This document shows positions 1 through 5,563 of a stretch of DNA of 5,563 bases, in pieces. Under the pieces are notes generated by a model that worked only from the letters and a program-made list of their open reading frames with translations, was not told the DNA's origin and did no database searches. Numbering within the stretch: the first letter of the stretch is position 1; the number at the start of each line of letters is the position of its first letter. The position numbers and the translations under genes were made by a program. This stretch comes from Lachnospiraceae bacterium (lineage in GTDB: Bacteria; Bacillota; Clostridia; Lachnospirales; Lachnospiraceae), in assembly GCA_014804495.1 (NCBI GenBank), contig JAAUZS010000178.1, forward strand, positions 1 to 5,563, given 5' to 3'.

Positions 1-685
1 CATCCATATTCTCTATAAACATGTGAATCAGCAGTTCCTTATCCTCTTCCGATAAATGCTCCTCAAGCTCTGCTTGTGACTGCTCAATATATTTATCACA
101 AGGAAAAGGCATGTCACTCATATCATTGATTTCCATATCAAGGCAATATTTTCCGTAACCGTTCTGTATAAAAATCAGATTATGGGCAGACATCCATGCT
201 TTAAGTTCAAAATGCCCTCTATTATCATATCTTGCGTCATCACAATACTTAGTGCTGTTCAAGCCATCATCAAGAGCATGATAATAAATTTTCTTATAGC
301 TCAGATAATAACCGATCGGGTCTCCATCACAAAATACATATATATCTTCATACTGTTTAAAATCAACCGGAACATATTGCTCCTGCAATTTCCCAAACTT
401 CTTTGTAAATATGATGCGGGCAATCATATTTATAACGATGTTCCCTCTATCCTTATGATATTTCTGAAGCTGTGGAAAGAAATCGTATCTCTTTTCATCA
501 AACCAAAATACCTCTTCAAACAGACCACTCCGCTCCGCCCGCTCCTTCATATTTCCGAAATCAGTAGACATCATACTGAGTACCAGCGTTGCCTGTCCAT
601 GCAACTTTTCAGGCAGATATAATTCCTTCAGACATGCCATATATACATGGTAGAAAGTATGACATACATATATTCTTTTTTTCAT
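1..685 (-). CDS. GT52-like (sialyltransferase-type) glycosyltransferase, C-terminus cut off by the window edge
   Basis: The minus strand is open from an ATG at 685-683 to the window edge, giving 228 residues with no stop. The N-terminus (MKKRIYVCHTFYHVYMACLK) is a short beta strand followed by a helix. It resembles the start of capsule and lipooligosaccharide sialyltransferases of CAZy family GT52. Residues 136-142 (HALDDGL) contain an Asp-Asp-Gly that fits the D/E-D/E-G motif shared by bacterial sialyltransferases, where the acidic residue acts as the base. The second family motif (His-Pro) would lie beyond the edge, since family members are usually about 300 residues or longer. No signal peptide or membrane segment is seen, so the enzyme is probably cytoplasmic or peripheral and would use a CMP-activated nonulosonic acid. 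The start is supported by GAGG five bases upstream. It is divergent from the membrane protein gene at 795. The PseF-type gene at 2832-3521 suggests the donor could be CMP-pseudaminic acid rather than CMP-sialic acid; this is inference. Family assignment was made by eye. Confidence 0.8.
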   Translation of the reverse strand, partial: MKKRIYVCHTFYHVYMACLKELYLPEKLHGQATLVLSMMSTDFGNMKERAERSGLFEEVFWFDEKRYDFFPQLQKYHKDRGNIVINMIARIIFTKKFGKLQEQYVPVDFKQYEDIYVFCDGDPIGYYLSYKKIYYHALDDGLNSTKYCDDARYDNRGHFELKAWMSAHNLIFIQNGYGKYCLDMEINDMSDMPFPCDKYIEQSQAELEEHLSEEDKELLIHMFIENMD

Positions 686-690
686 ATTTT

Positions 691-694
691 CCTC
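691..694 (-). promoter_or_regulatory. Ribosome binding site of the GT52-like gene
   Basis: The minus strand reads GAGG followed by a five-base AAAAT spacer and the ATG at 685. This fixes the start of the edge-truncated gene. Confidence 0.65.
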
Positions 695-726
695 AATTCC
701 ATCCCTTAGTAATAATATATAAAAGT

Positions 727-735
727 ATTATAGCA
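727..735 (-). promoter_or_regulatory. Extended -10 promoter element driving the GT52-like gene
   Basis: The minus strand reads TGCTATAAT (735 down to 727), a perfect TATAAT preceded by the TGn of an extended -10 element. Transcription would begin near 720, about 35 bases before the ATG at 685. No good -35 hexamer lies at the right distance (around 755-750), which is tolerable for an extended -10 promoter. The call is by consensus match only. Confidence 0.55.
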
Positions 736-743
736 TAAACCGC

Positions 744-752
744 TTTTTTTTT
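744..752. repeat. T9 homopolymer between two divergent -10 boxes
   Basis: Nine consecutive T residues on the plus strand sit between the minus-strand -10 box (727-732) and the plus-strand -10 box (754-759). The tract falls within the -35/-10 spacer region of both predicted promoters. It could serve as a curved A-tract, or it could be a slippage site. No GC-rich stem precedes it, so it does not look like the tail of an intrinsic terminator. Confidence 0.6.
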
Positions 753-753
753 G

Positions 754-759
754 TATAAT
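754..759 (+). promoter_or_regulatory. -10 promoter element for the GT-C-like membrane protein gene
   Basis: A perfect TATAAT lies about 35 bases before the coding start, placing the transcription start near 766 and giving a short leader. The -35 position (about 730-736) is a poor match to TTGACA and overlaps the -10 box of the opposing promoter. The promoter may therefore be weak or need an activator. Confidence 0.5.
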
Positions 760-779
760 AAGTATCAATAAGAAAGATT

Positions 780-783
780 GGAG
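780..783 (+). promoter_or_regulatory. Ribosome binding site with two possible starts downstream
   Basis: GGAG lies 5 bases before a TTG at 789 and 11 bases before an in-frame ATG at 795. The spacing is somewhat short for the TTG and somewhat long for the ATG, so it does not settle the start. The two choices differ by only two residues. Confidence 0.5.
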
Positions 784-794
784 CAAGATTGAAG

Positions 795-2819
795 ATGAAC
801 AAGAAGAAATGGACATCCTTTCTTTGGCTTGCTGTAGCGGCGCTTGCAGTAGAACTCATAATATGTAATTTTTCGGCATGGAAAAGTATGTTTTATAATG
901 AACGATTCGTTTTTGAAAGCATACTCGTAGAAGGCGGCATCGAAACAGAGGACGGCTCCGGTAAATATATTGTACAAGATGGTATTTTGACACTTCGTAT
1001 TCCTGAAGTGAACGAAGAAATACACAACCTTTTTTTCGCAATCGACTTTCCTGAAAATACCGTGGTTCCCTACACTATAATGCTTACTGATGAAGGGAAT
1101 TACTATCCGTTTCCTCTTCCGGAAAAAATTTTGATGTCCGGAATAAGAAAAAGTTTTTATACAAATATATATCCTTCCGGAAAGGTCGGTAGCATAGACG
1201 TACAATTCGCACTTCCCGAAGACAGTACGGTTACAATAACCGAAATCTGCGCCAACGCCCGAATTCCATTTCAGTTCAGTTTAGGCAGATTTCTCTTTAT
1301 AGCTTGTTTTTTGTTCTTATTATATCAGGCTAAATTCGGGAGCGAATGGCAAAATGAAACCATACGTTCAAAGGACAGAAAACAGTTGCTTGTTACTGCC
1401 GTGATAATCATTCTACTCATAGGAATGTCCTGGAAACTTGTTCAAATAAATCCCATGTGTGTAGAACCTAAATGGCCGCATCATAAACAATATCAGGAGC
1501 TTGCAGAGGTCATATCCCAGGGACATTTCTATCTGAATGCGGAACCTTCAGAAGGGCTTCTGAATTCCGAAAACCCCTATGATACTATTTATCTGCAGGC
1601 AAATGGCATTGACTATCTCGCGGATTACGCTTATTATGACGGAAAATATTATGTCTATTTCGGAATTGTTCCGGAGTTGCTTCTGTATCTTCCATGCTAT
1701 CTCATAACGGGACACCACATGCCTAATTATATGGCGGTCTTTCTGTTTTATTGCGGATTCATTCTGGCAGTTTTTGCACTTTACAGGGAGATATGCAGAA
1801 GATGGTTTCCGCATACGCCTTTTATTCTGTATCTAATCACGGGAATCCTTACCGTTTGCAGCGGAAATTATCTGTTCATCATTGCAAGACCTGATTTGTA
1901 CGATATCCCTATAATGGCAGCAAATATGTTCACAGTGGCAGGTCTGTGGTTATGGATATATGGAAAATATGCAGAATCTGCAAAAATAAGAAATGCAAGC
2001 TGCTTCTGTGGTTCAATGTGCATGGCATTAGTTGCCGGATGCCGTCCCCAGATGCTTCTCTTTTCTTTTCTGGCAATTCCTCTATTCTGGGATGAAGTAT
2101 TCAAAAAAAGGGAACTTTTTAGCAAAAAGAATTGGCAATATACAATTTGCATCTGCCTTCCATATCTGTTGACGGCTGCGGGAATAATGTATTACAACGG
2201 AGTAAGATTTAGCTCTCCGTTTGATTTTGGAGCAACATACAGCCTGACCAGCAACGATATGACAAAACGAGAATTTAATCTGCATCAAACTTTATTAGGG
2301 CTGTGGCACTTTTTTGTTAGACCACCTGTAGTCGAAAGCGATTTTCCGTTTCTACAGGGAGTCCGGATTGTCTCCAATACTTATATGGGAAAACTGACCT
2401 CTGAATACACCTATGGGGGCTTACTGGTTTCCAATGCTTTCTTATGGGTGCTGTTTTCTATTGTCAGTAAAAAAGAGCTTCTGAAGAGCAGAGGTATTTA
2501 TATTTTTACCTTACTTAATTTTTTAATCTCTGTTCTTTTATGTATAGTAGACACAACCGGCGCCGGCATTCTGCAAAGATATATGATGGATATGATATGG
2601 GGAGTATGGCTTGCCGCCGTACTGCTCTGGTTCGCCTGGGCAGAAAAAGCAAGAGATAACGGAACATTAAAAACCGTACTGCTCTGCTTGACGGCAGTCT
2701 GCCTGCTGCAAGCTGTTTATGGCTTCGGCGTAGTATTTGGAACCGGAGATTTGGGCGTAAATGTACAAGCAGCAAATCCTAAACTTTATTACTATATGAA
2801 AGAGTTGTTCACCTTTTGA
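795..2819 (+). CDS. Polytopic membrane protein, GT-C glycosyltransferase-like, with an N-terminal domain outside the membrane
   Basis: The protein has 674 residues from ATG 795, or 676 if TTG 789 is used (numbering below uses 676). A lysine-rich start and one membrane helix (about 9-27) are followed by a roughly 135-residue soluble, beta-rich stretch (30-164) that should lie outside the cytoplasm. About a dozen further hydrophobic helices follow, around 166-180, 199-217, 290-332, 343-391, 405-432, 451-468, 545-587 and 600-651. Loops between helices carry conserved-looking polar patches: DYAYYDGKYYVYFG (279-292), ARPDLYD (366-372), GCRPQ (417-421) and YNGVRFSSPFDFGATYSLT (469-487). Many helices, a large loop with acidic residues and a YN..RF.SP.DFG..Y.LT patch recall uncharacterised GT-C type transferases that use polyprenyl-phosphate sugars. 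No catalytic residue can be assigned with certainty. The gene has its own promoter region and ends 12 bp from the convergent PseF gene. A sugar flippase or polymerase role is not excluded. Confidence 0.75.
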   Translation: MNKKKWTSFLWLAVAALAVELIICNFSAWKSMFYNERFVFESILVEGGIETEDGSGKYIVQDGILTLRIPEVNEEIHNLFFAIDFPENTVVPYTIMLTDEGNYYPFPLPEKILMSGIRKSFYTNIYPSGKVGSIDVQFALPEDSTVTITEICANARIPFQFSLGRFLFIACFLFLLYQAKFGSEWQNETIRSKDRKQLLVTAVIIILLIGMSWKLVQINPMCVEPKWPHHKQYQELAEVISQGHFYLNAEPSEGLLNSENPYDTIYLQANGIDYLADYAYYDGKYYVYFGIVPELLLYLPCYLITGHHMPNYMAVFLFYCGFILAVFALYREICRRWFPHTPFILYLITGILTVCSGNYLFIIARPDLYDIPIMAANMFTVAGLWLWIYGKYAESAKIRNASCFCGSMCMALVAGCRPQMLLFSFLAIPLFWDEVFKKRELFSKKNWQYTICICLPYLLTAAGIMYYNGVRFSSPFDFGATYSLTSNDMTKREFNLHQTLLGLWHFFVRPPVVESDFPFLQGVRIVSNTYMGKLTSEYTYGGLLVSNAFLWVLFSIVSKKELLKSRGIYIFTLLNFLISVLLCIVDTTGAGILQRYMMDMIWGVWLAAVLLWFAWAEKARDNGTLKTVLLCLTAVCLLQAVYGFGVVFGTGDLGVNVQAANPKLYYYMKELFTF

Positions 2820-2831
2820 GAAAATCTTTGG

Positions 2832-3521
2832 CTATTTCTCCTGCATCATACTATATTTTATTTCCGCGAGTTTCCAGTCCGAAAGATTGTCTATATCCTG
2901 AACTTCCGTTTCACTCATGACAATCGGTACATAACCATCCGGCACCTCTCCGCAGCAGGCACGGAATTTTTTCACATCATAACAGTAAAATTGTCCACAA
3001 TCATGATAAATTGTTTCCAAATCCTGAGAACGTTTAGGAGCGTCTTCCGGAGAGCAATATTCCAGTCTTCCGTCTCTCATCTTCATTCCCCTCTGGGGCG
3101 GAAATGAAAAAGCAACCACCGGCATTACGCCTGACGCTTTCTCTTCTATCAGAAGTTTCATGGCATTATTCAACTTTTCAGCGGTAACGAAAGGCGCTGT
3201 AGGATAAATACATACCATATGTTCAAACTCTCTTCCTCTTTTTTCATACTCGTCCAGTACTTCCAACAAAACATCGCTGGTACCGGCGAAATCGTTAGAC
3301 GTGGCAGCGCTTCTCATAAATGGTACGCTTGCTCCCGCCGCTTTTGCTATTTTGGCAATTTCCTCATCGTCAGTAGATACCATAATTTCATCAAACAGCC
3401 CTGAAGAAATCGCCGCTTCTATGGAATAGCAGATAATCGGTTTTCCCAGAAAATCCTTCTTATTCTTACCCGGTATTCTTTTACTTCCGCCTCTCGCAGT
3501 AATAATAGCTATTGCATTCAT
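2832..3521 (-). CDS. pseF: CMP-nonulosonic acid synthase, probably pseudaminic acid cytidylyltransferase
   Basis: This 229-residue cytoplasmic enzyme would join CTP and a nonulosonic acid to give the CMP-sugar and pyrophosphate. It has the full motif set of the CMP-sugar synthase family: the nucleotide-binding ARGGSKRIPGKN (9-20), STDDEEIA (49-56), YPTAPF (106-111), RSQDLE (164-169), YHDCGQFY (172-179) and EVQDID (206-211), whose aspartates fit the Mg-binding pair. RSQDLE followed by YHDxGQFY, and the length near 230, match PseF proteins better than sialic acid (NeuA) or legionaminic acid synthases. Small departures are Thr at position 8 where Pro is usual, and Cys after GQFY where PseF usually has Trp. 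The ATG at 3521 has GAGG eight bases upstream. It follows the GT2 gene by 21 bases and is the last gene of the minus-strand run. No pseB, C, H, G or I gene is in the window. Substrate choice is inferred from motifs. Confidence 0.85.
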   Translation of the reverse strand: MNAIAIITARGGSKRIPGKNKKDFLGKPIICYSIEAAISSGLFDEIMVSTDDEEIAKIAKAAGASVPFMRSAATSNDFAGTSDVLLEVLDEYEKRGREFEHMVCIYPTAPFVTAEKLNNAMKLLIEEKASGVMPVVAFSFPPQRGMKMRDGRLEYCSPEDAPKRSQDLETIYHDCGQFYCYDVKKFRACCGEVPDGYVPIVMSETEVQDIDNLSDWKLAEIKYSMMQEK

Positions 3522-3542
3522 ATCAGTAACCTCTTTCCTTTA
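3522..3542 (-). promoter_or_regulatory. 21-base gap with the pseF ribosome binding site
   Basis: The minus strand reads AAAGGAAAGAGG and then eight bases to the ATG at 3521. The gap has no promoter-like boxes and no hairpin, so pseF is most likely read through from the GT2 gene. Confidence 0.6.
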
Positions 3543-4580
3543 TTATCCCTTTAACTCCTGCAGTTTCTTTCGCCATCTCCTGTATGTCCACAGTAACTTA
3601 TAGTATAGCATGAAAAGAAGCGTAGAACGCTGCTGCATCCGAATTAATTTCTTCTCCTCTTTATTGGTTTTCTCAATATAATAAGGATTTTTCTCAAAAT
3701 CCGGAAAAGTCTGCTTCATTTCATTCCCCATTGCCTTTACAAATCCGTACCTCGTTTTGCGCACTCCCGACATATAGGAAAACAATGTATTAATATAAAA
3801 AAGATGAGTAAATCTATATTCTAACTCCTGCTTATAATCATCAAAATAATTGTGTCTTCTCGCTTCATCCAACATTATACGTCCGGCCGTCATTCGGTTC
3901 TCACAACGTTCCTGCGTAATTGTATGAACAGTGGATGTGCCGTGCTGATAATAATAATACATTGGCTCTTCAATATATTCAAAATGTTTTGCGAGTAACA
4001 TATATGAATTTCCAACCGCATTATCCTCGTAGAAAATATCTTCAGGAAACCAGAGTTCATTCTCCAAAATCATGGAACGACGGAAGATTTTTACCACCAG
4101 ACTATTGCCCTCCAAAATCAGACTGCGTTTTTTAGCAGTGTCTAAAATTCCGCTCTGGCTTCTTTTATTATTTGGCACTATCTGACCGACTTTCATAGAA
4201 TGTTCATATGTCAAGTTGTAATCACAGCCCACCATATCCGCTCCGCTATCCTCAGCCCTCTTTATCAGACGCTCATACATATCAGGGGTTATCCAATCGT
4301 CACTATCTATGAAGCCTATCCAGTCTCCCTTAGCCATTTTAAGCCCTATGTTTTTCGCCCCGCCCTGATGCCTGTTTACCTCGGAATGAACCGCATGAAA
4401 TTTATCAGGGAAGCGGCTTTCATAATCCTTTAATACGGCGTAAGAATCATCCGTGGAGCAATCATCAACCGCGATTATCTCATAATCATCTATTGTCTGA
4501 TTTACCAGGGAATTTAAGCAATATTCAAGCTTTCCGTCCGAGACCATATTGTATACCGGCACAATAATACTAAGCTTCAT
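3543..4580 (-). CDS. Glycosyltransferase family 2 (GT-A fold)
   Basis: The 345-residue protein begins with the classic GT2 opening MKLSIIVPVYN. Its nucleotide-sugar site shows VDDCSTDDS (38-46). GGAKNIGL (73-80) follows, and IDSDDW (91-96) contains the DxD-type metal-binding aspartates 92 and 94. FYEDNAVG (183-190) supplies the acidic ED pair at 185-186 usually proposed as the catalytic base region in this family. The C-terminal 120 residues are helical and rich in Arg, Lys and Tyr, ending in a basic segment (about 318-345) that may bind the membrane face. No full transmembrane helix is obvious. The enzyme would add one sugar from a nucleotide-activated donor to a growing, probably lipid-linked, glycan in the cytoplasm; donor and linkage cannot be read from the sequence. 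Its ATG overlaps the end of the upstream membrane protein gene by 11 bases, which suggests translational coupling in one operon that continues into pseF. Confidence 0.9.
   Translation of the reverse strand: MKLSIIVPVYNMVSDGKLEYCLNSLVNQTIDDYEIIAVDDCSTDDSYAVLKDYESRFPDKFHAVHSEVNRHQGGAKNIGLKMAKGDWIGFIDSDDWITPDMYERLIKRAEDSGADMVGCDYNLTYEHSMKVGQIVPNNKRSQSGILDTAKKRSLILEGNSLVVKIFRRSMILENELWFPEDIFYEDNAVGNSYMLLAKHFEYIEEPMYYYYQHGTSTVHTITQERCENRMTAGRIMLDEARRHNYFDDYKQELEYRFTHLFYINTLFSYMSGVRKTRYGFVKAMGNEMKQTFPDFEKNPYYIEKTNKEEKKLIRMQQRSTLLFMLYYKLLWTYRRWRKKLQELKG
4570..4580 (-). other. 11-base gene overlap (membrane protein stop inside the GT2 start)
   Basis: The minus strand reads ATGAAGCTTAG. The ATG opens the GT2 gene and the TAG closes the membrane protein gene in another frame. 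An AAGAAGG about nine bases upstream of the ATG provides the ribosome binding site inside the end of the upstream gene. Ribosomes finishing one gene are well placed to start the next. Confidence 0.8.
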
Positions 4581-5563
4581 TTTTATTTACCTTCTTTGTC
4601 GGAAATTTTTTACGCCAATACAGATACGCAATTCCTACAAGAGTCAATGCCGAAATTATATCTGCTGCTATGAATTCCGCTACCGGACCGAATCTGACAT
4701 AAATCGTGTGTTCTTCTCCGTCTCCTTCGGTCATAATACGAATCCTCTGTTTGTTTCCCTCTACAATGTCCACTCTTTTTCCGTTTTCATCATGCGCACG
4801 ATACCCATAATAATTTAATATCGGTAGTTCCAGATAATTTCCACCCATATCCGAAATGTAAGAAACCTGTACCTTTGTCCCGGTTTTACTATATCCGTAT
4901 ATTCTAACATAATTTATATCAGAAACAACAACATTGGTTGTCAGTTCTTCATCTAAAATACCAGCCTTACGCCATTCATGCGGATAAAATATACCTATAT
5001 TAGCCGCCATCTTGCTGTCGTGCCCTTTAGATGCCGTAGCCGTAACATCGTCATACGGCATATGCGTATTATCTGCTGGCACCGAAATAATCGTAAGTAA
5101 GTTCAATCCGATAAGCAGAGCAAATATCAGATTTTTATATGGCTTCAATATCTTTGACTCTGACAGCCTTATGCTGCCTACAAACAGGAAACAGGCGCCG
5201 GCAGGTCCTAAGAATCTCCACGGAAACTGCAGCATAGTCAAAATTGAATTAAAGAAATCATTTTTGCTTATCTCCATACTCGGAAAATAACCCGTTATCA
5301 TATATGTCAGAACAAATCCCATAACCAACAGATAATTAAGGTATTTATAAAGATTTGATTTACTATCCTTCTTTTCACATACCAGATACAGAATTCCCAT
5401 TCCCGCGCAGCCAAGCAATGGCAGTCCAAGAGAAAAATATTGTTTATTATACAGGCTGATAGTCTGTGTAAGGAACGAAGGATTAACAGACTGCTCGAAA
5501 TATCCGCTCCATCTTAGGATTCCCGTATTAAGGTCTCCGTTAAAATAATATTGCAAAAAAGGA
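4570..5563 (-). CDS. PTPS-related/YfhO-like polytopic membrane protein, N-terminus cut off by the window edge
   Basis: The frame is open from the right edge to a TAG at 4572-4570, giving 330 visible residues (numbered here from the edge). Four hydrophobic segments come first, near 43-62, 74-93, 107-129 and 143-161. A soluble stretch of about 130 residues (163-292) should then lie outside the cytoplasm, followed by a last helix (about 296-315) with a basic cytoplasmic tail. LQFPWRFLG (111-119) is a signature I associate with bacterial membrane proteins of the 6-pyruvoyl-tetrahydropterin-synthase-related group. The segment LPILNYYGYRAHDENGK (245-261) followed by a beta-rich stretch resembles the C-terminal domain of YfhO-type proteins, which are linked to glycosylation of cell-wall polymers. 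The TTG at 5556 is unlikely to be the start, because the frame is open beyond it and it lies within a typical loop sequence. The role is probably sugar transfer from a lipid carrier outside the membrane; this is inference from the family type. Confidence 0.7.
   Translation of the reverse strand, partial: PFLQYYFNGDLNTGILRWSGYFEQSVNPSFLTQTISLYNKQYFSLGLPLLGCAGMGILYLVCEKKDSKSNLYKYLNYLLVMGFVLTYMITGYFPSMEISKNDFFNSILTMLQFPWRFLGPAGACFLFVGSIRLSESKILKPYKNLIFALLIGLNLLTIISVPADNTHMPYDDVTATASKGHDSKMAANIGIFYPHEWRKAGILDEELTTNVVVSDINYVRIYGYSKTGTKVQVSYISDMGGNYLELPILNYYGYRAHDENGKRVDIVEGNKQRIRIMTEGDGEEHTIYVRFGPVAEFIAADIISALTLVGIAYLYWRKKFPTKKVNKNEA

Noticed and set aside
182..622. A 146-residue plus-strand open frame
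   Set aside because: It lies wholly opposite the minus-strand GT52-like gene, which has a clear ribosome binding site and recognisable motifs. The plus-strand translation is low in complexity and resembles no family I know.
741..753. Poly-T run as an intrinsic terminator on the plus strand
   Set aside because: No GC-rich hairpin precedes it, and no plus-strand gene lies upstream that would need termination there.
765..1205. A 146-residue minus-strand open frame across the start of the membrane protein gene
   Set aside because: It is antisense to a well-supported long gene, is rich in Cys, Tyr, Phe and Lys in the way of shadow frames, and runs opposite to the plus-strand transcription unit.
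2103..2112. A7 followed by GGG inside the membrane protein gene as a programmed frameshift site
   Set aside because: The reading frame (TTC AAA AAA AGG) does not give the X XXY YYZ phase needed for a -1 shift, and the gene continues in frame to a normal length.
2818..2840. Inverted repeat GAGAAA/TTTCTC in the convergent gap as a bidirectional terminator
   Set aside because: The stem is only six AT-rich pairs with an 11-base loop, and no T run follows it on either strand.
5554..5556. TTG as the start of the right-edge membrane protein gene
   Set aside because: The frame stays open upstream to the window edge, and the visible part begins in mid-protein for this family. The true start is outside the window.

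Overview
The window looks like part of a surface-polysaccharide (capsule or cell-wall glycan) locus from a low-GC Gram-positive gut-type anaerobe, most likely a Clostridia member such as Lachnospiraceae. This placement is inference. It rests on the moderately AT-rich DNA, the strong purine-rich Shine-Dalgarno sites, and two polytopic membrane proteins of a kind common in such genomes. No rRNA, tRNA, mobile element, CRISPR array or long repeat is visible, and coding density is very high.

Layout, left to right. (1) A minus-strand gene runs from 685 off the left edge. Its 228 visible residues resemble bacterial sialyltransferases of the GT52 type. (2) A short AT-rich intergenic region (686-794) carries two outward-facing -10 boxes separated by a T9 tract. 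(3) A plus-strand gene (795 or 789 to 2819) encodes a roughly 676-residue polytopic membrane protein with a GT-C-like layout and a large domain outside the membrane near its N-terminus. (4) After only 12 bp, a convergent minus-strand run of three genes fills the rest. In transcription order these are the C-terminal part of a PTPS-related/YfhO-like membrane protein (entering from the right edge), a family 2 glycosyltransferase, and a CMP-sugar synthase that best fits pseudaminic acid cytidylyltransferase (PseF).

How the genes may work together. PseF would activate a nine-carbon nonulosonic acid as its CMP derivative, and the GT52-like enzyme is a natural candidate to transfer it to a glycan. 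The GT2 enzyme would add another sugar from a nucleotide-activated donor at the cytoplasmic face. The two large membrane proteins would act at or outside the membrane, possibly transferring lipid-linked sugars to the finished polymer. The acceptor, the linkage and the rest of the nonulosonic acid pathway are not in the window.

The two observations most worth following are the pairing of a PseF-type activating enzyme with a GT52-like transferase, and the overlapping divergent promoters with a homopolymer in their shared spacer.
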